DNA of 42,021 nucleotides from Alphaproteobacteria bacterium (GTDB taxonomy: Bacteria > Pseudomonadota > Alphaproteobacteria > UBA9655): assembly GCA_019748065.1 (NCBI GenBank), contig JAIEQB010000033.1, positions 1-42,021 of the forward strand, read 5' to 3'. The position numbers were made by a program, and so were the translations under genes. A model generated the notes under the pieces. That model saw nothing but the letters and a program-made list of their open reading frames with translations. It was not told where the DNA came from and did no database searches. Of this stretch, positions 7,541 through 16,440 are shown piece after piece (position 1 is the stretch's first letter; every line of letters starts with the position of its first letter).

Positions 7541-8377
7541 ATGAATAAATGTGTGGGGGTTGGTTTGCGCCTTCCCCACTATCAATATGTTTTAGACAAC
7601 ACCCCTTCCATTGGATGGTTTGAAGTTCATTCTGAAAATTTCTTTATGAAGGGGGGGCCTTCTCTTCATCTATTGGATCGAATTTGTGAAAAGTATCCTC
7701 TAAGCCTTCACGGGGTTGGTCTTTCTTTAGGGTCGGCAGAGAGAATTGATCAGGATCACTTAAAGCAACTGAAAACTTTGATAGAGCGCTTTTCTCCCTT
7801 TTTAGTCTCCGAACATCTCTCCTGGTCCCGGGTTGGAGGGCAATATTTACCTGATCTTTTACCTATTCCCTATACGGATGAAGTTTTGGAAATTTTTTCA
7901 AATCATATTGATGAAACCCAAAACTTTTTAGGGCGGGAAATTTTAATTGAGAACCCTTCTTCCTACCTTGAGTATAACATGTCAACCATGACAGAGCCTG
8001 AGTTTTTAAGTGCTCTTTGTCAAAAAACAGGCGCCAAGCTTTTGCTGGATATTAATAATATCTATGTCTCTTCCGTAAACCATGGTTGGGATCCTTCCTT
8101 TTATCTTAAGAGCATTTCCCCTTCTCTTATTAGCGAAATCCATCTAGCAGGTCATAGTCAAAAAACCTTTGAAGATGGCTCCTCCCTTTTAATAGATACC
8201 CATTCTTCTCACGTGTGTGAAAAGGTATGGGCCCTTTATGCTGAAGCTCTTCAACTGGGAATGGGGGCGCCAACGCTTATTGAATGGGATACGGATATTC
8301 CAGACTTTGAAGTGTTGATGGGAGAAGCCAGGCTTGCTCAAGGCTATTTGAAGGAAAAAAAGGTGGTCTATGGTTGA
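7541..8377 (+). CDS. bufB: MNIO (DUF692) family metalloenzyme, BufB-like
   Basis: A TIM-barrel multinuclear non-heme iron oxidase of the DUF692 family; known members modify Cys residues of ribosomally made precursor peptides, including bufferins. The expected metal and active-site motifs appear in order: WFEVHSENF, LSLHGVGLSLGS, LVSEHLSWS, LIENPSSY, LLLDINNIYV, SEIHLAGH, DTHSSHV and LIEWDTD. Length (278) is normal. ATG 7541 is preferred over ATG 7535 because AGGA at 7531-7534 is six bases from it. The stop overlaps the next gene by 8 bases, the usual coupling with the partner protein. No DUF2282 precursor (BufA) lies upstream or downstream within the window. Confidence 0.93.
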   Translation: MNKCVGVGLRLPHYQYVLDNTPSIGWFEVHSENFFMKGGPSLHLLDRICEKYPLSLHGVGLSLGSAERIDQDHLKQLKTLIERFSPFLVSEHLSWSRVGGQYLPDLLPIPYTDEVLEIFSNHIDETQNFLGREILIENPSSYLEYNMSTMTEPEFLSALCQKTGAKLLLDINNIYVSSVNHGWDPSFYLKSISPSLISEIHLAGHSQKTFEDGSSLLIDTHSSHVCEKVWALYAEALQLGMGAPTLIEWDTDIPDFEVLMGEARLAQGYLKEKKVVYG

Positions 8378-9134
8378 TATGTTGACTCTCCAAAAGGCTT
8401 TTTTAGAAACCTATGAAGGAACGAGGTCATTTAAGGACTTTGTCAAAATAAATGCTGGTTCTCCTGAAAATCGCTTTTCAGTTTATAAGGGAAATATAGA
8501 GAGTACTTTTCGTAAAGCCCTTGAGGGGAAATACCCTTTAACTTGGAAGTTGATTGGTCAAAAGTGTGCCGATGGTGCGGCTTATGTTTTTATTCGGGCT
8601 CAAAAGTCTTATCCGCAAGAGGGAAGCCTTTTAAATTGGGGAAGAGACTTTCCTGAATTTTTGGAAACTTTTGAAGCTACAAGGACTCTTTCTTATCTCT
8701 CGGATTTTGCAAAACTGGAATATTTCATGGGGGAGTCCTTGTGCGCTGAAGAGAAAACTCCTTTGATAGCGGGAGATTTAAAAAACATACCCCATCATCA
8801 CTATGAAAGGCTTATTTTTATCGCTCATCCCTCACTTTTTCTTTGTGCCTCTTCCTATCCCTTAGATCAGATTTTGGAGGTTGTTGAGGAAAGAGCGTCA
8901 TCGGTTGCTCTTGAGAATAGAGGGGCTTATGCCTTAATCATTAGGCAAGAAGGGCGAGTAAGTATCCATTGGTTGTCTGAGACCGAATTCACTTTTTTTT
9001 CCTACGTTTCAAATAAGATTCCTTTGGGGGAAATTTTAGAGAAAATGAAGGAGAGAAAGTTTGATTTTCAGGAAATCCTTTCCTTTTCTCTTAAAAATGG
9101 GGTATTTTCAGATTATATGTTCTTAGGAGAATAA
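8370..9134 (+). CDS. bufC: DUF2063 partner protein, BufC/HvfC-like
   Basis: This 254-residue protein is the usual partner of DUF692 enzymes, thought to bind the precursor peptide and present it to the MNIO. The N-terminal domain shows the family pattern ENRFSVYKGNIESTFRKAL, then YPLTWKLIG, the LLNWGRDFPEFLETF segment and LSYLSDFAKLEYFMGESL. It overlaps bufB by 8 bases and DoxX follows 15 bases later, so the three are one operon. The C-terminal half is a putative DNA-binding-like/beta domain of unknown role. Confidence 0.9.
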   Translation: MVDMLTLQKAFLETYEGTRSFKDFVKINAGSPENRFSVYKGNIESTFRKALEGKYPLTWKLIGQKCADGAAYVFIRAQKSYPQEGSLLNWGRDFPEFLETFEATRTLSYLSDFAKLEYFMGESLCAEEKTPLIAGDLKNIPHHHYERLIFIAHPSLFLCASSYPLDQILEVVEERASSVALENRGAYALIIRQEGRVSIHWLSETEFTFFSYVSNKIPLGEILEKMKERKFDFQEILSFSLKNGVFSDYMFLGE

Positions 9135-9149
9135 CAAAAAGGACTTAAG

Positions 9150-9626
9150 ATGCCATTTTCCAAAACGCTTCTTCGCTCTCGCTGGATTAGGGGATATTTA
9201 AATCTTCTTTTCTTTTTAGAAAAGTTTATTGGCCCTCTTTTTTTTCTGTCCGTCCGTTTATGGATTGCTCGCATTTTTTGGGATTCCGGTCTTTGCAAAA
9301 TCCAAAGTTGGCCCACTACATTAATGCTTTTCAAAAATGAATATAAGGTGCCTGATTTTCCTCCAACACTTGCTGCTTACTTTGCAACTCTTATAGAACT
9401 TACCTGTCCTGTTCTGATTGTCATTGGTTTTGCTTCTCGTCTTGCGGCTATTCCCATGTTGATTATGACTCTAGTGATTCAATGTACGTATTTATGTGTG
9501 AATGAGCACATCTATTGGGGGATGATTTTAGGATTGATTATTTGTTATGGGCCCGGCCCCCTATCTTGCGACTTTTTTATACGGAAATGGCTGTTAGGGA
9601 GCAACTCTTCTTGGAAGAGTTTTTAG
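9150..9626 (+). CDS. DoxX family membrane protein (BufD-like)
   Basis: A 158-residue inner-membrane protein with about four helices (for example GPLFFLSVRLWIARIFWDSG and CPVLIVIGFASRLAAIPMLI). DoxX proteins are regular members of DUF692/DUF2063 operons. The R-L-W-I-A-R-I-F-W-D-S-G segment and the F-A-S-R-L-A-A motif fit the family. AAGGA sits before ATG 9150. It likely carries out an associated membrane redox step, which is inferred from context only. Confidence 0.85.
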   Translation: MPFSKTLLRSRWIRGYLNLLFFLEKFIGPLFFLSVRLWIARIFWDSGLCKIQSWPTTLMLFKNEYKVPDFPPTLAAYFATLIELTCPVLIVIGFASRLAAIPMLIMTLVIQCTYLCVNEHIYWGMILGLIICYGPGPLSCDFFIRKWLLGSNSSWKSF

Positions 9627-9633
9627 AGGCTTA

Positions 9634-10194
9634 ATGAGAATTGTCGGAGGTCGGTTTCGTGGGAAAAAGCTTGCAGCTCCTATTCACCAAGGGACGCGTC
9701 CCACCTCTGATCGGGCGCGGGAAACCCTCTTTAATATTCTCCTTCATAACCCCCATCTGGGACCTCAAGTCTTTTTAGGAAAAAGGGTTTTAGATGTGTT
9801 CGCAGGAACAGGGGCTTTGGGATTGGAGGCTTTATCCCGCGGCGCTGAGACCGTTTCTTTTATCGAGAAGGATCCCGCCGCCCTTAAGATATTGCGTGAA
9901 AATCTAAAAGCTTTTGATTTACCAGCTTTACAGATTTTTGAAGAAGACGCCACTCACTTATCCCGCTCGTTCATGGTTCCTTTTGATCTCATTTTCTTTG
10001 ATCCACCGTATCATCAAAATCTTTTGCTGCCGAGCCTTGAAAATCTTTATCACAAAGGATGGCTTGGAGAAGGCGCTATTGTTGTTATGGAAGTAGCAAA
10101 GGATGAGAACATCATTATCCCTTCTTTCCTAACTTTGGTTCTTGAAAGAACTTCTGGAGCTGCAAAGCTGTTGTTTTTCCGGTATGGAAAGTGA
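9634..10194 (+). CDS. rsmD: 16S rRNA (guanine(966)-N2)-methyltransferase
   Basis: SAM-dependent methyltransferase that modifies G966 of 16S rRNA during 30S assembly. The 186-residue protein begins with MRIVGGRFRGKKL and RPTSDRARETLFN, both RsmD signatures, followed by the SAM-binding loop DVFAGTGALGLEAL (54-67), FIEKD, and the catalytic DPPY at 123-126. Full length. It starts 7 bases after the DoxX gene, so it is probably read with it. Confidence 0.96.
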   Translation: MRIVGGRFRGKKLAAPIHQGTRPTSDRARETLFNILLHNPHLGPQVFLGKRVLDVFAGTGALGLEALSRGAETVSFIEKDPAALKILRENLKAFDLPALQIFEEDATHLSRSFMVPFDLIFFDPPYHQNLLLPSLENLYHKGWLGEGAIVVMEVAKDENIIIPSFLTLVLERTSGAAKLLFFRYGK

Positions 10195-10331
10195 GAGATC
10201 TCCCCAGGGTAATTTAGTCACAGCTTGTGATGAAATTGCTAGACGGGATATTCTAAAGAAAAGCCAGAAAACTCAAGACTAACAGGGAAACCCTCTTGCT
10301 CTTCAAAATGACATGTGCCAGGATGAGGCCT

Positions 10332-10354
10332 TCTCTTAATACAACATTAAGAGA
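10332..10354 (+). promoter_or_regulatory. Hairpin in the bioY leader
   Basis: TCTCTTAAT (10332-10340) and ATTAAGAGA (10346-10354) form a perfect 9-base stem with a 5-base loop, 25 bases before the bioY start. It does not match the alphaproteobacterial BioR box or the BirA operator that I know. It could be an operator palindrome or an mRNA structure; no T-run follows. Confidence 0.4.
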
Positions 10355-10379
10355 CATGCTATTAATAAGGAGAAGAAGA

Positions 10380-10928
10380 ATGGATATTCTTTCAACGGTT
10401 AAAACAAAATCCTCAAGTTTACGCGAGATTCTGCTTACATTGGGAGGGGTGGCCCTTCTCTTTGCAGCTTCTCAAATTGAAATTCCGTTGCAGCCTGTTC
10501 CCATTACCCTTCAAACAGTGGCTGTGATGTTGATTGGACTCACCTATACGCCGCGTCGGGCTCTTGAATCTCATTTGATTTGGCTTGCTCTGGCTGCTGC
10601 AGGTGTGCCGGTGCTTTCAGGGTTTGTCGGGGGATTATCTTATTTTTCAGGACCTACTCTTGGTTATCTTATAGGCTTTGTTGTCTCCGCCTACCTTATG
10701 GCGACTCTCAAGGAAAAGTTCTCTCTAAGTTCTTGGAAGTCGGATGTGATGCTTTGCCTTGTCGGGACCTTTGTAGTTTTTACTTTTGGTATTTCTTGGC
10801 TTTCTTATCTGATCGGCTTTTCAAATGCCTTGATGCATGGCTTGCTTCCTTTCATCTTTCCAGGAATTATTAAAGCTGGTCTTTTATGCACTGCTTTACA
10901 AATTGTGCGTCACTATCGCCGAGGATGA
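10380..10928 (+). CDS. bioY: Biotin transporter S component BioY
   Basis: Membrane substrate-binding component of the biotin ECF transporter; BioY alone can also import biotin in some bacteria. The 182-residue product is hydrophobic and carries the hallmark IEIPLQPVPITLQTVAVML and later GGLSYFSGPTLGYLIGF, both in the biotin site. The start is ATG 10380: AAGGAG lies seven bases upstream; a longer TTG-initiated frame would add a polar extension with no family support. No EcfT/EcfA genes are in the window. A stem-loop precedes the gene, and the stop overlaps the start of the next gene as ATGA. Confidence 0.95.
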   Translation: MDILSTVKTKSSSLREILLTLGGVALLFAASQIEIPLQPVPITLQTVAVMLIGLTYTPRRALESHLIWLALAAAGVPVLSGFVGGLSYFSGPTLGYLIGFVVSAYLMATLKEKFSLSSWKSDVMLCLVGTFVVFTFGISWLSYLIGFSNALMHGLLPFIFPGIIKAGLLCTALQIVRHYRRG

Positions 10929-11329
10929 AATTTTTCTTTCGTCCTCACCACTTCCTTTGTACCCTTGGGTTTGAAGGGAAGGGGTATTCTCCAGATTTTG
11001 TCAAAAACTATACTCAGGTGAAGGAAGCTCTTCAAAATAACGAAGAGCTTCCTGTTCACGTTGTTTCTTACTTGGATTCTGTGTGCAGCGCATGCCCCCA
11101 TAATCAGGGCGACGTTTGTGATACAGAAGAAAAAATCCATGCTCTTGATAATCGTCATTCCCAGATCTTAGGGCTTGCGCCAGGCGACGTTTTAACATGG
11201 GCTGCAGCAAAGCAGCGCATTAAAGACAAAATGACTCTGGCGGCCTTTCATGAAGCGTGTAAGGGGTGTCAGTGGAAGCCCTTAGGCATTTGTGAAAAAG
11301 CCCTCAAAATCCATCTGGGGGAGTTATGA
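10925..11329 (+). CDS. DUF1284 family Cys-rich protein
   Basis: The 134-residue product matches the DUF1284 pattern: RPHH at 6-9 and C12, then C54-x2-C57-P-H, C65, and C112-x2-C115-x-W and C123. Eight or so conserved Cys/His suggest a metal or Fe-S site, though no function is established. The start ATG 10925 overlaps the bioY stop (ATGA) and the end overlaps the Smr gene start (ATGA), so bioY, this gene and the Smr gene are translationally coupled. A longer frame beginning at 10886 lies inside bioY and is not supported. Confidence 0.85.
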   Translation: MKFFFRPHHFLCTLGFEGKGYSPDFVKNYTQVKEALQNNEELPVHVVSYLDSVCSACPHNQGDVCDTEEKIHALDNRHSQILGLAPGDVLTWAAAKQRIKDKMTLAAFHEACKGCQWKPLGICEKALKIHLGEL

Positions 11330-11814
11330 GTAAGAGAAAACTCACCCCAGAAGAGGTACGTCTGTGGCGAAATCAATTAAAAGATGTAAATCCCTTGTCA
11401 AAAGTTAAAAAGATTCCTGAAGAAGATAAAAAGGAGATTCCCCTGCCGTCTCCACAGCCTTCAAAAGCCTCCTCTTTGAAAAAGGTAAAGCCCACAGATG
11501 TGCTTCAATCCTTTCAACGACGGGAGGTACGTCAAGTCCAGATTGAGGCGCAATTAGACTTACACGGGCTGAGTCTAGAAAGAGCTTATGATACCCTTGA
11601 ACAATTTTTAAGGAGGGCTCAAGAAAAACATTTTAAGACCGTTCTTGTTATTACAGGGAAGGGCTCTTTGAGTGAAGAACATACCCTGCGGCATCAATTT
11701 CCCCGCTGGCTAGAAGAAACGCCTTTGAAAAGCATGGTTTCCTCCTACCATAATCCTGCCCGACTTCATCATGGAGGGGCAGGGGCGTATTATGTGCGCC
11801 TGCGGAAAAAGTAA
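11326..11814 (+). CDS. Smr domain protein
   Basis: A 162-residue stand-alone Smr (MutS2 C-terminal-like) protein. Smr domains are nucleic acid nucleases or binders linked to ribosome rescue and RNA cleavage. After a charged N-terminal arm (about 1-70, Lys/Pro-rich) the domain shows D78-L-H-G81, T110-G-K-G113, and HHGGAGAYYVRLR at the end, the three family signatures. It starts 4 bases inside the preceding gene. Comparable alphaproteobacterial proteins often neighbour MltA-type genes; here the neighbour is DUF1284. Confidence 0.92.
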   Translation: MSKRKLTPEEVRLWRNQLKDVNPLSKVKKIPEEDKKEIPLPSPQPSKASSLKKVKPTDVLQSFQRREVRQVQIEAQLDLHGLSLERAYDTLEQFLRRAQEKHFKTVLVITGKGSLSEEHTLRHQFPRWLEETPLKSMVSSYHNPARLHHGGAGAYYVRLRKK

Positions 11815-11917
11815 AATCTTTAAAGCGAGAATTATAAGAGTTTTCTAAAACCGTGAGTTTTTCCCTTATATTTTTTTGTAAGTTATATACGATAATATAT
11901 GAAAAACATATGCTCAA

Positions 11918-12692
11918 CTATAGATTTTGCAGAAAATACTCTATGAAAGATTCATTAAAAAGGCCATAGAAGCGGCTCTTTTTGACATTTCAAGGGACTC
12001 GACAGCCATTGAAGCGCGAGAGAATGTATGTGCTGAGGCTAAGGAACGCGCAAAAGAGAAGAAGGCCGTTGAAGAAGCCAAAAAAGCTCATGGGAAAACC
12101 AAGCGTGGTCGTCCGAAGAAAGGAGAAGAGCGCGTCCTAAAAGAGCTCACAAGATTAGAACGTTAGAAGACCATGTCTCTGAGAGAAATGTTGGAAGATC
12201 TCCCTTCAGGGTGTGACATGGGGACAAAGCGAAACAGCAAGGGTTACCAAGAGAGTTGGAAGGGGTATAAGCTTCACATTGATACAGCAGATGTAGAGAT
12301 TCCCATCAGTGCTCTTTTGACCTCAGTCTTAGTGCATGATAGCCAAGTCTCCCTTCCCTTGGCGAGTATAACGGCTCGATGTGTAACGAATTGCTACGAT
12401 CTGATGGATTCAGCCTATAACTCAGAAATTATTCGTGAGCATAGCAAATGTTTAGGACACATACCTCTGATTGATTTTAACCACCGTGGGCCCAACGATA
12501 CACGCGCATTTGCTCCTCACGAGAGTAAACGATATAAAGAGAGGGAGCGCGGCTGAACGAGTCAATGGTCGCCTTAAAGATGAGTTTGGGGCTCGGATGA
12601 TCCGTATTCGCGACCCTCAAAAAATTATGGCCCATTTGGCCTTTGGCCTTGTTGCTTTGACAGTCGACCAGCTGATCCGGTTTGTCACCTGA
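11918..12692 (+). pseudogene. Truncated and frameshifted DDE transposase
   Basis: Remnant of a DDE-type (IS4/IS5-like) transposase. Recognisable pieces are SRDSTAIEAREN, then CDMGTKRNSKGYQESWKGYK (second block), LMDSAYNSEIIREHSK, and ERVNGRLKDEFGARMIRIR with a C-terminal AFGLVALTVDQLIRF. The first third of the protein is missing, an amber codon interrupts at 12164-12166, and a frameshift lies near 12540. No terminal inverted repeats were found at the edges. It opens a stretch of broken genes that ends at 13529. Confidence 0.88.
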
Positions 12693-12750
12693 ATTCCATT
12701 TCTGATCTCGGATTTTAAAAAATAGCCATAAAGCAGGTGTTCTTATGAGT

Positions 12751-13026
12751 CTATGGGAAGGCTTGTGCTTTAATGAGGAGATTTTGAATGATGATGAAAA
12801 AATTGACCAAAAATCTGCTTGAAAAAACAACAAAGCCACTAATAATAAAAAATGTCATAATAGAAAGCTCTGAAAGGTGAAAAAGAGTATCGTAGAGCCG
12901 TGAAAGTTTCAAATGTTGAATAATGCGGGGATGAACATGAGCAAAAATATGCCATATAAATACTTCCAAGGCACATAAACCACGCAGAATTTCTATTGAC
13001 TTATAAAGATAAGGAAATATCTTCTT
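12751..13026 (-). pseudogene. Acyltransferase-3 family N-terminal fragment
   Basis: Minus-strand open frame without a usable start, bounded by a stop at both ends. It reads YKSIEILRGLCALEVFIWH, then a hydrophobic IMTFFIISGFVVF, the N-terminal pattern of membrane O-acyltransferases (acyltransferase 3), which acylate sugars of surface polysaccharides. These proteins usually have 330-400 residues; only about 90 codons remain and no ATG or ribosome binding site is seen. Confidence 0.6.
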
Positions 13027-13121
13027 TTACTGTCATGAAGGTGTCCAAGTAACTGTGTCAGTGGTTAAACGTGGCTCCAGTTGGAGCCTTTGTTGAAAAT
13101 ATACATTAAGCCGAGAAATAG

Positions 13122-13529
13122 TCAAAGCTCTATTTTTATGATACGGGCCTTGCTTGTACATTGTTGGGCCTTGAAAATACTGAGCGGCTAAAAACCCATT
13201 ATTTAAAAAGAGCTTTGTTTGAAAACCTTATGATTTTAGAGTTTCTCAAAAGTCGTCTCAATAAGGGGCTTCTGCCAAATCTTTATTTTTGGCGTGATCG
13301 CACGGGACATGAAATAGATTTGGTAGGTGAATGGGGAGGCCTGATCCATGCCATTGAAATTAAAGCCGGAGCCACTTTTCAAAAGATTTTATTAAGAACT
13401 TGAAGTACTTTTGTGATCTTTCGAAGGATATTAAAGGTTATCTTATCTATGGGGGAACAAGAAGGAAGTTTCTCAAATATTGAGTTTTTCCCCTTTTATA
13501 AGCTTGACCAAGTTCTTACACAGTTTTAG
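13122..13529 (+). pseudogene. DUF4143-type AAA+ ATPase, C-terminal remnant
   Basis: The frame opening after a stop at 13119 reads SKLYFYDTGLACTLLGLENT, ALFENLMILEFLKS, NLYFWRDRTGHEIDLV and IHAIEIKAG, the C-terminal DUF4143 domain of a prokaryotic ATP-binding protein family. The reading shifts at about 13385 into a second frame (KYFCDLSKDIKGYLIYGG), then back near 13470 to the original one (SNIEFFPFYKLDQVLTQF), closing at 13527-13529. The ATPase half is missing. The two indels cancel, as in the Cys-rich peptide at 23.6 kb. Confidence 0.8.
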
Positions 13530-13551
13530 ATTCCAACAAAGGGAGGCAAAC

Positions 13552-14910
13552 ATGAACATCCAATTCATTGGGGCGACGGGGACGGTTACAGGGTCCAAAT
13601 ATTTGCTCAACGCTGAGGGACAGAAAATCCTTGTAGATTGTGGTCTCTTCCAGGGGCTTAAGGAACTTAGGCTCCGCAACTGGGCGTCACTCCCCTTGAA
13701 TCCCGCAGAAATAAAGTGTGTTCTCCTCACCCATGCCCACATTGATCACACGGGCTATGTCCCTCTTCTTGTTAAGAATGGATTCCGAGGAAAAATCTAT
13801 TGTAGCCATGGCACGCTAGAACTTTGCAAGATTCTTTTGCCTGATAGTGGTTATTTACAAGAAGAAGACGCCAGCTTTGCCAATCGCCACGGGTTTTCGA
13901 AACATAAACTTGCCCTGCCTTTGTATACCCTTAAAGAGGCGGAAGAATCCTTAAAATACTTCCATCCGTTGGATTTTGATGCGCCTTACGAATTAGCGAA
14001 AGATCTTAACTTTACCCTGTTTCCTGCAGGACATATCCTTGGGGCCTCCATGATTCAAGTGAAAGATAAAGAGCGATCTCTCCTTTTTACAGGGGATTTA
14101 GGACGACCTAATGATCTGATCATGAAGCCCCCGCGGGCAGTTGAGCAAACGGATTACCTTGTTTTGGAATCAACTTATGGGGATCGGCTCCATGGTGCTG
14201 AAGATCCTAAGGATGAAATTGCAGCAGTCATCAATCGAACGGCCGCAAGGGGAGGGGTTACTATTGTTCCTTCCTTTGCTGTGGGAAGAGCCCAAGCCGT
14301 TTTATATATTATTGATCAGCTAAAGCATGAAAAGAAAATTCCGGATATTCCCGTTTATTTAGATAGCCCCATGGCCCGAGATGCCACTGATCTCTATTGT
14401 GCTTTTGGTGATGAGCATCGTTTATCAACAAAGGAATGCACGTTAATGTGTCGTGTGGCCAAGATTATCAATACACAAGATGAATCTAAGGCTCTTGATG
14501 AAAAACAAATTCCAAAGATTATTGTGACAGCCAGCGGTATGGCCACTGGCGGGCGGGTGCTTCATCATTTGAAGGCTTTTGTTTCCGATCCTAGGAACAC
14601 AGTGCTTTTTGTAGGGTATCAGGCGGCAGGAACGCGCGGGGAGGCCATGGTGAATGGTGTAGAGCGCATCAAAATGCATGGGGAAATCTTCCCCATACAT
14701 GCTGAAATTGTGAAGCAAGACTCCCTTTCAGCCCATGCGGATTCAGAGGAGATTATGGCTTGGCTTAAGAATTTTAAACACGCTCCCAAGCAAGTCTTCT
14801 TAACACATGGAGAGCCAGCCCAAGCCGAGGCTCTTCGATCAAAAATAATAGAAAGATTAAAATGGAAATGCCGCATTCCCAAGTACTTGGAACGAGTGGA
14901 TCTAAAATGA
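13552..14910 (+). CDS. Beta-CASP metallo-beta-lactamase RNase
   Basis: A 452-residue protein of the RNA-specific beta-CASP branch of metallo-beta-lactamase enzymes (CPSF73-like, YSH1 type), predicted zinc-dependent exo/endoribonuclease. Motif 2 is H61-A-H63-I-D65-H66; H161 in PAGHILGAS, D182 in FTGDLGRP, the beta-CASP segments VPSFAVGRAQ and VTASGMATGGR, SLSAHADS and LTHGEP follow in order. ATG 13552 has a strong GGGAGG six bases or so upstream; an upstream in-frame start at 13480 falls in the preceding pseudogene. The stop overlaps the next start as ATGA. The neighbours suggest work in RNA recycling. Confidence 0.93.
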   Translation: MNIQFIGATGTVTGSKYLLNAEGQKILVDCGLFQGLKELRLRNWASLPLNPAEIKCVLLTHAHIDHTGYVPLLVKNGFRGKIYCSHGTLELCKILLPDSGYLQEEDASFANRHGFSKHKLALPLYTLKEAEESLKYFHPLDFDAPYELAKDLNFTLFPAGHILGASMIQVKDKERSLLFTGDLGRPNDLIMKPPRAVEQTDYLVLESTYGDRLHGAEDPKDEIAAVINRTAARGGVTIVPSFAVGRAQAVLYIIDQLKHEKKIPDIPVYLDSPMARDATDLYCAFGDEHRLSTKECTLMCRVAKIINTQDESKALDEKQIPKIIVTASGMATGGRVLHHLKAFVSDPRNTVLFVGYQAAGTRGEAMVNGVERIKMHGEIFPIHAEIVKQDSLSAHADSEEIMAWLKNFKHAPKQVFLTHGEPAQAEALRSKIIERLKWKCRIPKYLERVDLK

Positions 14911-16436
14911 AAAAAAGAAAAGACACGCGCTCTCTTCTTATCTCCGTGACGTCCTTGAATTTGCAGGCGAAGAAGTTGGGAATTGATACACGCAATCACT
15001 TGGTGGCCTTCATTAGTGGAGAGTGCAGCATCTGTAAATCAGCAGGTTTTCGTTCAGAAGCACGCATTCACATTGAAAATGGGGGAGAGCCCATCATTGC
15101 CACTCTCTACGTGACTTCTGCTCCTTGGTTGAAACCGGGTGAAATTGGTCTCTCAGATCGCGCATGGGAAAAATTAAAGCCTAAGGAAGGACAAAGTTTA
15201 GTTGTCACCTTAGCTGAAGCGCTTGATTCTTTTGCCTCTGTGCGTGCAAAACTGCATGGGAAGACTCTGACAGAAATAGAATTTAATGCCATTGTTCGGG
15301 ATATGAGCCAAGGAAAGTACTCGGACATTCAAATGTCGGCCTTTGTGGCGGCGTCAGCGGATTTAAGCCCAAAGGAAACCACTTACCTTACAAAAGCGAT
15401 GACAGCCTCTGGGCGCGTTTTAAAATGGTCTCGCTTTCCTATCGTTGATAAACATTGTGTCGGAGGATTGCCAGGGAATCGGACAACGATGATCCTTGTT
15501 CCCATTATAGCGGCCTTTGGATTGATCATTCCCAAAACTTCCTCTCGGGCTATTACCTCACCTGCAGGGACAGCAGATACCATGGAAGTTTTTGCACCTG
15601 TCGCTCTGACATTAGACCAAATGAGGGCAGTTGTTGATAGGGAAGGGGGATGCATCATTTTAGGGGGTGCCGTTGATCTGAGTCCTGTGGATGATGAACT
15701 TGTTCAAATTGAAAGAGCGTTAGATTTGGATAGCCATAGTCAACTTATAGCTTCCGTTCTTTCTAAAAAAATGGCGGCAGGCTCAACCCACGTTTTGATT
15801 GATATTCCCGTGGGGCCCACTGCTAAAATACGTTCAAAAGAAGAAGCAGATACACTTGAAACTCTTTTCATGGCTGTTGCTAAAGAAGTTGGTTTAGCTC
15901 TTGAAGTTGTTCAAACCGATGGTACACAGCCGATTGGACGCGGTATTGGTCCGACCCTGGAAGCGCGGGATGTTTTGTCAGTTTTAAAATGTGAGAAAGG
16001 GGCACCCCAAGATTTAAGAGATCGGGCTTTATTTCTAGCAGGAAAACTCTTGGAGCTTTGCGGTGGGGTTCCTCCAGGACAGGGCCTTGTAGAAGCTCAA
16101 CGCATTTTAGAGGATGGCAGAGCCCTTAAAAAGTTTCAAGCCATTTGCAGAGCTCAGGGAGGCTATCATGAGCCGATTCTTGGGGCCTTCAAGCACGAGA
16201 TTTTCGCGCCAGAAGGAGGGCCCGTTTTGTCCATAGATAATCGCCGTTTGGCGCGTATTGCCAAACTTGCTGGCGCTCCTGATTCTCCCAAAGCTGGGGT
16301 GGATCTTAACGTTTCTTTAAATGCAATCGTACACAAGGGAGAGCTTCTTTTCACGATTTATGCTGCATCTCCTGGTGAATTGAGTTATGCACTGCATTAT
16401 CTTCATTCACACCCTGACATTATATTGATTGGATAA
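14907..16436 (+). CDS. AMP phosphorylase / thymidine phosphorylase family protein
   Basis: A 509-residue nucleoside/nucleotide phosphorylase. The extra N-terminal domain (about 1-100) and length near 500 place it with archaeal AMP phosphorylases and the related bacterial group, not with classical DeoA (about 440). The phosphate loop reads DKHCVGGLPGNRTT (181-194), with the GNRTT typical of that group, followed by TSSRAITSPAGTADTMEV (211-228). AMP phosphorylase turns NMP and phosphate into base and ribose 1,5-bisphosphate; thymidine phosphorylase splits thymidine. It begins within the RNase stop codon (ATGA), and the PRPP synthetase-like gene begins near its end. Substrate is not decided by sequence alone. 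Confidence 0.9.
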   Translation: MKKRKDTRSLLISVTSLNLQAKKLGIDTRNHLVAFISGECSICKSAGFRSEARIHIENGGEPIIATLYVTSAPWLKPGEIGLSDRAWEKLKPKEGQSLVVTLAEALDSFASVRAKLHGKTLTEIEFNAIVRDMSQGKYSDIQMSAFVAASADLSPKETTYLTKAMTASGRVLKWSRFPIVDKHCVGGLPGNRTTMILVPIIAAFGLIIPKTSSRAITSPAGTADTMEVFAPVALTLDQMRAVVDREGGCIILGGAVDLSPVDDELVQIERALDLDSHSQLIASVLSKKMAAGSTHVLIDIPVGPTAKIRSKEEADTLETLFMAVAKEVGLALEVVQTDGTQPIGRGIGPTLEARDVLSVLKCEKGAPQDLRDRALFLAGKLLELCGGVPPGQGLVEAQRILEDGRALKKFQAICRAQGGYHEPILGAFKHEIFAPEGGPVLSIDNRRLARIAKLAGAPDSPKAGVDLNVSLNAIVHKGELLFTIYAASPGELSYALHYLHSHPDIILIG

Positions 16437-16440
16437 ACAT

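Noticed and set aside
10184-10282. 32-codon frame overlapping the rsmD stop
   Set aside because: No clear ribosome binding site and no family; the overlap is probably chance.
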